64,000 nucleotides of DNA from Diphasiastrum complanatum (taxonomy: Eukaryota > Streptophyta > Lycopodiopsida > Lycopodiales > Lycopodiaceae), in assembly GCA_029204225.1 (NCBI GenBank), contig CM055102.1, positions 8,877,456 through 8,941,455 on the forward strand, read 5' to 3'. Each line of letters begins with the position of its first letter. The stretch's first letter is position 1. Both the position numbers and the translations under genes were made by a program. Below, piece by piece: positions 53,140-62,836 of this stretch. The notes under the pieces were generated by a model, which had not been told where the DNA came from, made no database searches, and saw nothing but the letters and a program-made list of their open reading frames with translations.

Positions 53140-53780
53140 GTGTAATGACTCATTTGAGAACAAGTTTTTATGTCTTAGTGATCTAAAATTTGCTATAAAC
53201 CAATTAAGAGTAAATTGGTTGTTTGATCAAATGAGTGCTCGCGGATTTTGGAAGAGTAAGAATGAGTTAATCACTCATTGTTTTGAAAAATGTGTTTTTT
53301 TCTTTTGGAGAGGCAAATTGTAAGCTTCTTATGAGAATAAGTGAAACATCCTTGAAGGACACTTATATCCATAAGCAAGTATGCAGCCTCATGAAGTTCA
53401 AGATCGCTTGTAATTACAAGATTAGGAAAATCATGCTTACATTTTATGGTTTGTGGACTAGTCATTTTAGCATCATAAATCTTGGTAATAGTGGCAAGTA
53501 CCTGTTTTGTGATCTTGATCAATGTGATTTTCACAAGACATGGAGACATCAGATTTCCTTCAAAGAGAAGCATCAAGATCAAGGAGGAGCAAGTTTCAAG
53601 TTCATGCATCTTCACGGAAGAAATCAAGTGCAAAGGTGCAAGGAAGAATCAAGACTCTTCAATTCATCTTGGAGGAGATCAAGATCAAAGAAGCTCTATC
53701 TTGGATATGGTGATAGGTCATGTCATCATCTTTGGGGGCTCATTAGTCATCTTCTAAACCTAAATATGATTTATTTCTGA
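53140..53780 (+). other. Foreign 640-base segment inside copia A2
   Basis: Copia A has RT palm, thumb and RNase H here, but A2 shows none of it. The frame 53027-53323 continues CNDSFENKFLCLSDLKFAIN then QLRVNWLFDQMSARGFWK. 53283-53780 is open on plus for 165 codons, becoming Gln/Arg/Ser-rich. I recognise no family. Homology to A returns at about 53780 (the TATTGTTTCCAAGG end). Candidate for captured sequence. Confidence 0.55.
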
Positions 53781-53848
53781 TGTCAAGATCAGGTCTTAGA
53801 ATTGTAGATAGATACATTATTGTTTCCAAGGCTAGATTTGAGGAGGAG

Positions 53849-54042
53849 TGTGAAAAATTGCCTACATTGGCAAATGTAGAATATTGTATATTTTGTCAAT
53901 ATTTTTTGTTAGACACTTGAATGGCCAAAGTGCCACTTGTCAATCCACACCTAATGTAGGTTACCATCAGTCAAGAGGAGCGGTTGTGTCCATTTGGTAG
54001 TGATTCCTACTTTGTAGGATCTAGACCATGATATATGACGAG
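53849..54042 (+). repeat. 3' LTR of copia A2, truncated
   Basis: It starts TGTGAAAAATTGCC after GGAGGAG and follows the 5' LTR, with one 30-base difference near 53970 where it keeps the longer form seen in A (CAGTCAAGAGGAGC). It stops at ATGACGAG. Confidence 0.88.
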
Positions 54043-55399
54043 TCATCCTGGAGAGTCTATAGCTTTGTCTAGATTCTTCAGAAATAAGAATTCCTTGGAG
54101 AGTTTCTAGATTAGTTAACCGAAGCAGATAGAGAGAGAGAGAGAGACATCTCGACCGAAAGATGCGTGAACTCTCAACCGAAGAAGAAACGCGTGAGGTC
54201 TCGACCGAGCCGGGTGTGAAGTAAAATGGGATTGTTGTCTTCACTAGATTGCAATGGTCGTGTTGCGGAGGAAGTGAAGATGGCAAACTCGCTAACCCTC
54301 TGCTAGGCCGCTGGATGAACCATCTTGAATCTACGATGCAAATGTGAGTCCAATCTGAGCCTGTTGGAGCTCGCTGAGTCAATCGGATCTACAGTTGTGC
54401 ATATGAATCCCTTCTGAGCTCGCTGAATCTGAGCTAGCTAAACGAACTTGAGGTTGGAGCTCGCTGACCCTCTACGTCTGAAGATCTCCTGAGTTCGCTC
54501 AATCTGAGTGCTGGTCTATCGAAATCAACCCATACGTTCTGAGAGCGATGGCCCACAAGTATTCCAACCTATCAGTGCTCTTCCATCATCATCTCAGCTC
54601 TTGAGAATGAGCCGGTTCTATCACTGCTGCAGCTAACTGGGCCATCGCTACCTACTGTGGAGTGCCTATATTGCTACCTGCCCACATCAGACCTGCGTTG
54701 GATCTGTAAATCCATGTGTAACCTGCGTGAACGAAGTTGGAATTCCTACAACCAGTTTCAGACCCATCCTTGCTAGCTCATTAAATCTCTATTGGAGTTT
54801 GCTTAATCTCGGCTAACTTGCTAGAGCGCTGTAAGGCATACTGAACCCAGGCTTGCTGTCTGGAATCTGCTGTATCCTTACTAAAGTCTAATGAGTCCCT
54901 GTGGGAATTTTACTAACTCGATTAGAGCTCTGTCAAGCTTGGATTACCGCTTGAAACTCTTCGGGAACCCACAGATTCATTGCTAAAGCTCTATGAGCTC
55001 AGTACCTGCTAGCTCGACGCATCTGGACACGCCCACCTGAAGCATAACTGTAGATCGACCAGTAGCTACGACATCTCAAAGTCACGCGACCTCCAGAGAG
55101 GTTAGAAGGAACGATCAATGAGGCCAAGATGAGCTAAGAATACCACCATCCAAAAGACCAATGAACCTCGCACCAAGGCTTATGGCATCAATCGGAAATG
55201 GCGTGAACTCATGATTTGGGGGAGTCCAAGGGCACTCCGGTCTCCTTTTTCCACATAAGGTATAATTTTCAGTTCCTTGTTAAAGCATGTATCTTTCCAT
55301 TAGTAAGTTCATATGTTGTGAAATATGATGTCCTCTTTGGAGTTTCCTGAGCATTGCTTAGCACAACTTGGATTTGGCGTGGTCCTCTTGCTTGACTTC
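54043..55399. other. Unassigned, less AT-rich block with a repeated GAGCTCGCTGA word
   Basis: No domain found. GAGCTCGCTGA or one-base variants occur near 54369, 54417, 54458 and 54491. Related words (TGAGCTCG, AGCTCTATGAGCTC) recur to 55000. It may be the 5' part of a gypsy LTR ending at 56457, but no second LTR copy is in view. Confidence 0.35.
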
Positions 55400-55535
55400 T
55401 ACTTTTAATTGTGATCTTGGTATGGGCTTGCCTAATGATGATCAAATTAGATAGCATGCTAGTCTACTTTTAATTAGTATTGTGATCTTGGTATGGGCTT
55501 GCCTAATGATGATCAAATTAGATAGCATGCTAGTC
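55400..55535 (+). repeat. Adjacent tandem duplication of about 65 bases
   Basis: Copy one is 55400-55464 and copy two 55465-55535. They are identical except for six extra bases (AGTATT-like) in the second. Near-identity points to a recent event. Confidence 0.9.
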
Positions 55536-55790
55536 ATGTCTCCTCAGAGTATACTCACAATCATCGAAAGTTAAAATCTCTACACACATTATGCTTAGCT
55601 TATAAAACTCAGTTTGATGTTGTATTTAAAAATGAGATGTTTTGTGTGTACTTAAGTCACTAGCCCGACCTCTTTGAAATAGAAGAGTGGGTCATCCACC
55701 GTATGTGGTTGAAACACACCACCTCGGTTAGGGGTCATCATAGTCACCTCCACCGTTGGAACTGCCTAGTGAAATACCTAGGCCTGACGA

Positions 55791-56222
55791 TTGGCAAAAT
55801 ACCACTGCCTACCAAACAAGGTGGCGCGTATAATGGATGAGAATCAGTCCCACCCTACATTAGGGGATGTCTGCCAATTAATCCGAGAAGGAGCCACACA
55901 CTACTATTTCTATACTCCAACACTCCACCCTCACCTACGGGCGAGAGATACTATATTTAGAATACAACATTGCGGGGGTCATAGCTACTTCGAAACATGT
56001 GAGTTCATTATTGATGGGTTCTGGCATCTAACTTATGCCGTTTCCACCAACTATACGAGACTCACCCAGCCTTTCATACCATTGGGATCGCCAGTGCAGT
56101 CACCCGGACCAGCTGGCAGTACTAACAGACCCCCAGAATTAGATCGACCAGAAACAGAGAGAGATGAAACCAGTGGTGATGACCCCTCTGCGGACTTCTA
56201 TATAGAGGGGTGGATGATCTAG
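55791..56222 (+). CDS. Unidentified 143-codon ORF in a gypsy-like LTR region
   Basis: Encodes MAKYHCLPNKVARIMDENQS, LIREGATHYYFYTPTLHPHL, CEFIIDGFWHLTYAVSTNYT and a Pro-rich, acidic tail. It lies upstream of a gypsy-type primer site, thus inside the presumed LTR, where long ORFs are unusual. Upstream codons in another frame (LFEIEEWVIHRMWLKHT) may belong to it. No family recognised. Confidence 0.3.
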   Translation: MAKYHCLPNKVARIMDENQSHPTLGDVCQLIREGATHYYFYTPTLHPHLRARDTIFRIQHCGGHSYFETCEFIIDGFWHLTYAVSTNYTRLTQPFIPLGSPVQSPGPAGSTNRPPELDRPETERDETSGDDPSADFYIEGWMI

Positions 56223-56399
56223 ATAACGAAAAGTCTATCATCAAGACCGATAGGACTGAGATTGCATTTACACCTCCTTGCAGTCGTGCCTCTGGGGGCC
56301 TGGAAAACCCTCATTAACTGGGGAGCACGGGGTGATTGAGACGGCCCTCGGGATTGGAAGCGGCATCCCTCAATCACTCGCATAAGGGCAGTGTGGTCC

Positions 56400-56478
56400 C
56401 TTCCCCTGTAGGGCTTCCTGGCGAGACCAATCCCCCGTCGAGAATTTTCCCCTATCATTGGTGCGTCTGCTGGGAGAT
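56400..56478 (+). other. End of gypsy LTR and primer-binding site, element M
   Basis: Sequence ending CCCCTATCA at 56457 is followed by TTGGTGCGTCTGCTGGGAGA (56458-56477). This resembles the TTGGCGCCGTCTGTGGGAA-type primer sites of plant Tat-lineage gypsy elements. It makes 56457 the probable 3' edge of a 5' LTR on plus. Confidence 0.5.
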
Positions 56479-56618
56479 CTTTGAAGGTAGCCATCCATAA
56501 TATTGACTACATTACTTGTTGACCCATTGACGAGAGCTTACTCATTTTCCTAATTTTGACGAAGTCAATTAGTTAGCATCGCATCATCTAAGGCCGAACC
56601 ACATTAGCATCCCAGAAG

Positions 56619-57182
56619 AATGGAATCCAGTACGAACCTCATAAAGACCATGCAAGAGAATGAAGGGTTTGGGATCGAACAGACTAGTGACCAAGTGGAA
56701 CTAGTTCGGAAAGACATAGCAGAAAGCTGGATGACTTATGGAATGACTTGGGAGGGTCATGAGACCCACATACCACACCAATTGATGGCTATTTGTCGGA
56801 AGACAAGGTATTCCCCTAGGTAAGACAAGATAGGGTTACCACGGAAACCTAGAGAAAAGGGAACACCCCCCAGAGAGACATCAGAACCTAGGAAAAGATG
56901 ACTAGGAGTTAGGAGGAGTAGTCGGGGTGTCCAATCCCCACTGCTTGGAGAACCTGATGGTGAGCCAAGCAACCTATGATGAATCCTAATGACCCACCAG
57001 AAAATATTACAGAGATACTACTTGAACCAGTAGAAGAAATCAATGCACCATTAGACGATATCGCACCCACTGTTGTAGGAATGGCAAGACGTCCGACCGA
57101 ACTGGCAAGGAGGGTCTTCCATAAGTATCCACTAACTTATGGGACTAATCGATTTCTAGCCTTTCTAGAACTTCTAGTTTAG
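56619..57182 (+). pseudogene. Leader and possible gag start of element M
   Basis: After the primer site two short frames are open: 56620-56823 (MESSTNLIKTMQENEGFGIE ...) and 56976-57182 (MMNPNDPPENITEILLEPVE ... LARRVFHKYPLTYG). The place fits gag, but neither shows the Retrotrans_gag pattern. Homology to anything else in the window was not seen. Confidence 0.3.
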
Positions 57183-57450
57183 GATTAAGGACTTCAAAGT
57201 TTCTTAACTTAGGCAAACTTAAGATAAAATATTTCTAATCTTAAGTCTCCTAAGTCTAAGTTCTAATCTAAGTTTAAGCTATTTTATTCTTTTTTAAGGT
57301 TCTACTCATGGGCTTACAAACACATGCCATGGCGGAAGTTTATTAACAAACACTCGCACGTGGTCTTACAAAACACATGCCATGGAGTTTTATTTTTTTA
57401 TTTTTATATTTTCTTCTATGTTAGCACATATGCTAAGATTATCCCCCTCC
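57183..57450. other. Spacer with short repeats
   Basis: CTAAGT/CTTAAG words recur at 57200-57290. The phrase TTACAAA(A)CACATGCCATGG occurs twice (about 57314 and 57365). On minus AAGGAGGGGGA near 57445 could be the polypurine tract of element L. Confidence 0.4.
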
Positions 57451-59050
57451 TTATTGGATTGGTGGTCCCACACCAATCGAAGCCTTTTCTTCCTGGATCT
57501 TTTGTGCTTCATGGAGGCGAGACTGTTGCTGTCGGGAGTGGTAGATTGTAGTGTCGATGCCCTCCATCATTTGCCACCGAAGTTTGTTCAGGAAGGGCAT
57601 GAGTTTGTAATAATGGAGCATACCCTGTAGAAAGTTATGGATTTTCCATAGCTCCACCATATCAACGTGCAGGGCAAAAGTTAGTGCAGTGTGATAATAG
57701 AGCCTTGCTATGCTGATATGGTTGTCTTGCGTTCGCAGTGGTTTACTGATATCAAGGGCGATTGGGGGTAGCCCTCAATCCCAAAAGCCCTTGAGTTCTG
57801 CCAAAAATGCTATCAGGTTGCAATTATCCACAAAATATCTAACGTCGCAATCAGGATTGCCATGGTGCTTCAGGTAGAATACTCAACAGTTGGTGACCAT
57901 GTCTTTGGCTAAGTTGCCGGTATCGACGCCTGTGAGCTTGGGCCAAAATATCCTATTCTTAACCTTGGTGGCAAGAAATGGTTCTTGCCTCACTATTGGA
58001 TAGTAATAAGGATTCGTGCGCATGTAGGAGGGAGCTGCGATATATCGTGCCATCGAGGTCTTACTTTGTAGGAAGAGCTGATGGCACTAGAGAGGTTGTG
58101 AATCCAGGAGTTTGACTGTTTTTTTATGTGCTTCACTCTGGTCCAAATTTGGCAATATGTAGCCACCTCTCTTGTTTGTCGTTGGATATTTCTTGGCAAA
58201 CTCCTGAGAGACGCGCAACTCCTTGCTTGGTTCTATGGGCATGATTCTGTGCCGGATGGTTGGTGCTTCAAAGGCAATCTCATGTTGAATTTGGGGATCA
58301 GGTTCAGGAGAGAGAGGAGGCGAGGGGTTAGCTTCAACAATTCTTTGTGACTCATGAGAAAATTGTCGTGCAATAAATGGGGGGTTAGTGGTGCCGAGAG
58401 GGTTAGAAGCGTTGGAAGGAAAAAGATAATGTTGGGAGCTGGTACCCCCAAAGCCTCATGGATTGGTTTGTGCTTGAGCTCCTTGCCTTAGGGGTTGGCC
58501 TTGAAATGATGAGCTTTGAGTAGCTGGAGGAGGCTACGCGAATCTTGCTCCATCTCCAACATCTGGTCCATCAAAGTGGTGCCCTGAATCATGGAATCGG
58601 ACTTGCTCTGCATGAACAAACGATGTCAATTGGATAGTTGTCTTTAAGCGTTCTTCCAGGGTGGCAATGTGCTAGTTCAAAGCCTCGATGAAAGCAAGGT
58701 ATGATTGTTATAATTTTGTGTGCTGCTCCATCGTGGCTTTCAACTTTTGGGCCAACGTTTAATAGGCCACCACTGGAATGGCAGTTCCTTCAAGAATAGC
58801 TGGTGATGCGAAGTTGTTGAAGCTCACCAATTCCAACTATTCCTTCATAGCGGAACGTGCGGCTTGTGCATTTGCTACAGCCTCATCCCTTTCGGATTTG
58901 AGCTTATCGATGGTATGCTGCATGTTGGGTACCTTTAGCTGGAGCTAGTTCTGGAGGTGGAGTAACATCTGCTGCTATTGTTGATTATAATTGGTGAGGT
59001 TCTAAATCTGTAGTGGTTGTTGTTTGTTTTCCTCCTCCGGCCTTGTTTTT
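57451..59050 (-). pseudogene. Unidentified ORF region downstream of protease, element L (part 2)
   Basis: A decayed long frame on minus. It includes NRIFWPKLTGVDTGNLAKDM, YFVDNCNLIAFLAELKGFWD, IALDISKPLRTQDNHISIAR, LYYHTALTFALHVDMVELWK and RWQMMEGIDTTIYHSRQQQS, ending KIQEEKAS. I count three stops within about 220 codons of this part. It precedes a purine-rich tract that could mark the 3' LTR. No RT, RNase H or integrase motif is visible, and the fold is unknown to me. Higher-order repeats or membrane segments are not apparent. Confidence 0.5.
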
Positions 59051-59055
59051 TCTTT

Positions 59056-59613
59056 CTAAAGATCCACCATAGCACCATCGTCAAATTGCCGCATAGTATA
59101 TTGTCTCCCTAGTGTGCCAAATAGATTGTATTGGAGCTCATTCACCAACCATACCGCTTTTTGGGCTGCAATGGGTAATTGCTCCCAAGGACCAATGTCA
59201 GGGAGGGTGCGTGTATAGTTAGGATATGACATTGGGTTAAAGGGTAGAAAATCAGGAGCAGGGTTAGATGGAGATGGATGAAAGGCAGGTGGAGATGATC
59301 GAGGAATGATGGGTGAAAGAGGTGGGGAGATACTGCGTGGTGGAGATGTGTTGATTGGGTTAGTGGTGACGGTGGTTGATGGAAGTCCGGTTAGTAATTG
59401 TAATGCAAAATCATCTACGTTGACTGTAGAGTCAAGTAGGATGGAGATTTGTACAGGTGAGGGCTTTTGTGGAAGTGTGGAATCGAAGTCCGTGTTGAGA
59501 GTTAGTGATGGTGTGGAGGTGGCAGTAAATGGTGGGGTTGGTGGTGGGAGTGTGAGAGCAAGTGAGGGAGATGGGGTTATGGAAGTTGCATGTGTGGATA
59601 GAACCATGCCCAT
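59056..59613 (-). pseudogene. Pro/Ser/Thr-rich linker of element L
   Basis: An open 185-codon frame, strongly Pro/Ser/Thr-rich (ALTLPPPTPPFTATSTPSLT, SPPRSISPPLSPIIPRSSPP), then WEQLPIAAQKAVWLVNELQY. It joins the protease-side frame and the downstream unknown domain. Low complexity makes any homology call unsafe. Confidence 0.45.
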
Positions 59614-59709
59614 AGGATCAGAACCAGAAGTGTTTGCCGCTACTGAGCTACCTGCTGTTGTCGCTACTACTTGTCTGCATTATTGGGCCTGGTGGAGTAA
59701 GGTTGCCTG

Positions 59710-60501
59710 CTACTCTAGGACTTCCTTTGGGACCTGAGAGGGTTTAAGGCTTCCTCCCGATTCAGCATACTCAGACCCGATGTCGCTAGATAGAATGTCG
59801 TGAGGGACATCGGCTTCTGTGCTGACCGCCTTCATCTTCTCTTTCATAGTATGGCCACATGGTTGAGGCTTGGGTTGTGGAGAGGTGTGTGTAGGAGGGA
59901 CTGCTGGTACGTCATGAAGGATCTCGTCATCAATTTGAAAGATGGTCTCCTCCTCGCAGAGATCCCATGGATAGTGTGGGCGTTTGGCACGATAGAATTT
60001 TGTCTCAGGCTTTTCAACTATAACCTTGGCAGCTGGTTCCACCTTGGAAGCATGTTGCGGATAGGCCCGAAGTGGAAGTGCCTCCATGTAATTAAGGATC
60101 TGAATATCAGAAATGTCTAAATCTTTTGGGCCATTCTGAATTCGTAAGACATTCTCATCATCGACGAATAAATCTTTAGATTCATTAGTAGGTAGCCATG
60201 CAACATTTAGTAACTCATCATTGTGTGGAAGGATATTAATAAAATTGATATTGATGATAGGTGTATCAAGATTAGGTAATTGGTTGTGATCGATCGGGAG
60301 TGGAGAGGTACAATTATCCTGATGCTGAGCATAGTAATCGGCATTCACACAATCAATGGTAGCTAGACTGTGACTCCAGTCTATGATATCAATAGATTTA
60401 ACATAATGACCTTTTTTGTGGCTGGACTGGTATGGTTCAAATACTGAGTTGGTGGTCGAGGACCCTTCATCATGGATACATGCAGGTTTGAGCTTACCCA
60501 T
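59710..60501 (-). pseudogene. Acidic ORF after protease, element L (part 1)
   Basis: A 263-codon open frame following the protease in another frame: SIDIIDWSHSLATIDCVNAD, PLPIDHNQLPNLDTPIININ, DLFVDDENVLRIQNGP and ETKFYRAKRPHYPWDLC. In ordinary gypsy elements the RT begins here, but none of its blocks (LDLRSGYHQI, YxDD) can be read. It may be a lineage-specific protease-RT spacer, with RT deleted. Confidence 0.5.
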
Positions 60502-60968
60502 TGAATCACTGGTGCAGAACTGTCACGATTTCCAAAAGTGACTGGACCTTTGCTCCAGTCATGAATGACTCGTGCATTGGTGAGCCACGGACGACCAAGT
60601 AGTAATTCATAAGAATAGGCATTATTGGGAATATCAAGTATTACGAGATCAACAGAAAACTTGAAACCTCCTAGTTTGATCAGCACGTGTGGAAGGAAAC
60701 CGGTAGGTTGGGCCACACTTTGATCAACCATCCGAGGCTGACAAGTGGGTTTGGCTAGCTTGTCTCTCAGATTCCATTCTATCATGAGGGACGTGGAAAT
60801 GATATTGACACTAGAGCCACCATCGAGTACTGCTAAAACTTCACAAGAATGATAATGGGTAGCTGGAATTTTGATGTTGCCTCGTTCGTTGAGAGGATTG
60901 ATTAGATGTAAGGGCATTTCGGGCAACTCGTCAGTACCAGTGGTGTTATTGAATTGGATGAGTTTCAA
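60381..60968 (-). pseudogene. Ty3/gypsy retropepsin, element L
   Basis: An open 195-codon frame with the aspartic protease core: EVLAVLDGGSSVNIISTSLM (catalytic D at residue 49 in a D-G-G-S setting), GFLPHVLIKLGGFKFSVDLV and LLLGRPWLTNARVIHDW, the flap/third-motif region of plant gypsy retropepsins. It would cut the element polyprotein. The DGGSS form replaces the usual D-T/S-G and may be a variant of this lineage rather than damage. Confidence 0.75.
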
Positions 60969-60989
60969 TGGGTAAGGTTTCTACTTGCA

Positions 60990-61629
60990 CTGAACAGACA
61001 GGAGCAGCAGACTTAGATCGGGATGGGCAGTCTTTTATGTGATGTTCAATACCACAATTTTCACAAGTTGGATTTTAACAGAGTTTATCTAGGCAGCGAA
61101 TACTAGGATGTCTACCTGCACAGATAAAACATCCTCATATTGTGGGCAGTTGATGTGCAACAAAGACAGCTTGGTTTGAATTATAAGCTTGGGCATTGGG
61201 ATCCACTGTTTGAGCATTAGAATCATAGGTATAATAAACAACCGTTTTAGTAGAGTATTGCGGTTGAGTATTGTCTTCCACATAGTAGGTTGCCAGATCG
61301 ATGGTATTCGGATCAAGATAATGGACAGCGTTTTGTGGGGCAGGTTGGTTAACGACAAACTGTTGACGTGGTGATGGGTATTGATTTGGTGCAGTTGGTC
61401 ATGGTTGGTAGACCCCTGGTCGTGGCACAGGCTATTGTGGAGGGTAAGGGCAGTATGCTCGATAAAGGGTCGGTCTAGTGGCTGCTGGGAAATGGTTTCG
61501 CAGTTGAGGGCATTCATTAGCAGTGTGATGTTGTGAGCAGATTGGACACCATACATTTTCTCTTGTTGGAAAAGATTTCTCAGCAATCTGTTTCATGGCG
61601 GTTTGGAAATCGGCAATGAGTTTATCCAT
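60990..61629 (-). pseudogene. Gag zinc knuckles of element L
   Basis: Three CxxCxxxHxxxxC knuckles are intact: CPICSQHHTANEC (61510-61548), CFICAGRHPSIRC (61093-61131) and CENCGIEHHIKDC (61027-61065). They lie in a Gln/Pro/Tyr-rich stretch. Knuckles of this kind bind nucleic acid in Gag. Three is more than the one or two usual for plant gypsy Gag. Frames shift between the first and the others, and stops are present. Confidence 0.75.
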
Positions 61630-61962
61630 ATGAGATTGTTGAGCTTTTTGCTAGGTTTCGATTTGATGTAAAAGTTCTGAAGATTGGGCAATATTGTCAG
61701 ACTTCGGGTGATTAGGATGGTCCGGATTCTTAGATTTCTTTTCACGATGGTCAAAGTCATCATCGGAACCTTCGTCTTTCTCATGGATAACATTGGTCAT
61801 CACATCTTTAATTTGATCATAAAGGTCAAGTGGTTTGAGTTCACGGCGGATGTTTTTAGGCAATCCAACTAAGAACAATTTTATGGCCATACGTTCGGTG
61901 ATTTTTTCATCAACACATTCTACTTTGAGACGTTTAAAATCTCTAAGATAGAATAATACCAC
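61630..61962 (-). pseudogene. Gag capsid end of element L
   Basis: Frame 61651-61962: FYLRDFKRLKVECVDEKITE, RMAIKLFLVGLPKNIRRELK and a basic/acidic linker (DEGSDDDFDHREKKSK). It resembles the C-terminal part of Retrotrans_gag (F..GL.......I). Its N-terminal partner is found on the opposite strand at 62010-62160, because the strand switches at the palindrome 61936-62002. Confidence 0.7.
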
Positions 61963-62002
61963 TGGTACTGACCAGTGGTGTTATTGAATTCTATCTTAGA
62001 GA
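61936..62002. repeat. 67-base imperfect palindrome
   Basis: AATCTCTAAGATAGAAT... and ...ATTCTATCTTAGAGATT mirror each other around 61966, with arms of about 30 bases and a few mismatches. The right arm includes CCAGTGGTGTTATTGAATT, which also occurs at 60937-60958 next to the protease start. The palindrome is the point where gag coding changes strand. Confidence 0.85.
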
Positions 62003-62165
62003 TTTTGATTATCTGAATCTCGAAGCTCTTGATCTTGCTTCTTGGACCACCCTCAAGGATGCTCTCCTCAAGCGTTTCAAACCATCCAAACTGACTCAGA
62101 GCCCATTCATTCAAATTATCCATATCAAGATGCATCACGAAGAGTCTGTTCGAAACTAAGATAGA
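62003..62165 (+). pseudogene. Gag N-terminal piece on plus strand (inverted part of L)
   Basis: Plus codons give YLRDFDYLNLEALDLASWTT then LKDALLKRFKPSKLTQSPFI, a Retrotrans_gag pattern (W..LK.AL..RF.PS). It belongs upstream of the minus-strand gag at 61651-61962 but is inverted. Confidence 0.65.
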
Positions 62166-62580
62166 ATTCGCGAAACTGCTGGAGGACTGATCTTGATGAG
62201 ATCTAGCCTCAGTGAAGCGATGAATTCTAGGACAAAGATTTGTATATCAAGCTGTTTTCTCAGAATCTGATTGTGGTCAGAATTCGTAGAGGTAATAAAA
62301 TGAAAAATCAGGGTCAGTTAGGGCTACAGACAGACTGATGAATTCTGATATACCTAGTTGGTTCAAAAAAAGGGCACTTGGGTCACTTCTTTTCAAAGAA
62401 AATGCCCAGGTTGACTCTTTTGTTGCTTCCTCCCGGCTTCATAAGTTGCTCCGCAGCTCATGTAGAACCTAGAGAGAAGACTCGTGCTATTGTTGGAAGG
62501 TAGAAGACAGGCAAACAAGCAACACACAACACGGAAGTGAGAAACAAAATGAAAAGAAGCTAGGTAAAAAATACTTAAAA
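62166..62580. other. Leader region of element L, no domain
   Basis: Lies between the gag pieces and the primer site. Short frames only. I see nothing conserved. Confidence 0.4.
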
Positions 62581-62597
62581 AGCGGCAACGACGCCAA
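62581..62597 (-). other. Primer-binding site of element L
   Basis: On minus TTGGCGTCGTTGCCGCT is close to the TTGGCGCCGTTGCCGGG primer site of plant Athila/Tat gypsy elements. It directly follows CTTCCAACA, which would be the LTR end. Confidence 0.65.
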
Positions 62598-62836
62598 TGT
62601 TGGAAGTAAATCTGATTTGTCAATGTTTGGCTCGATCTACTCACGATGTGGTGTAGTATAGAGATGATCATCCACTTTCTAAGTTTCTACAACAAGCTTC
62701 AACGGAAATACGGAAATAATCAACAAATATGAGAGCACTAAGGCTTACCCAACTAGTGCCTGAAATGAAAATAAAGCTAATTAGAAACAACAATAAAAAG
62801 CCTTTCTGAGACAAACCCAACTAGCAAGGTTGCTAA
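62598..62836 (-). repeat. 5' LTR of element L, probably truncated
   Basis: On plus it starts TGTTGGAAG at 62598 (LTR end on minus). Its outer limit is not visible because copia integrase sequence begins near 62838. No matching 3' LTR was found near 57.3 kb. Confidence 0.45.

Larger units (their letters stand above)
49419..54042 (+). mobile_element. Copia element A2 (relative of A), deleted and altered
   Basis: 5' LTR 49419-50076, primer site 50077-50089, gag, protease, integrase, a tiny RT remnant, about 640 bases of foreign sequence, polypurine tract 53839-53848 and the first 194 bases of the 3' LTR. The 3' LTR is cut at 54042, so no target duplication can be seen. It is oriented opposite to copia A, which lies about 5 kb away. 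Confidence 0.9.

Noticed and set aside
59306-59737. Gly/Val-rich plus ORF opposite the element L linker
   Set aside because: Antisense of the Pro/Ser-rich frame; low complexity explains both strands being open.
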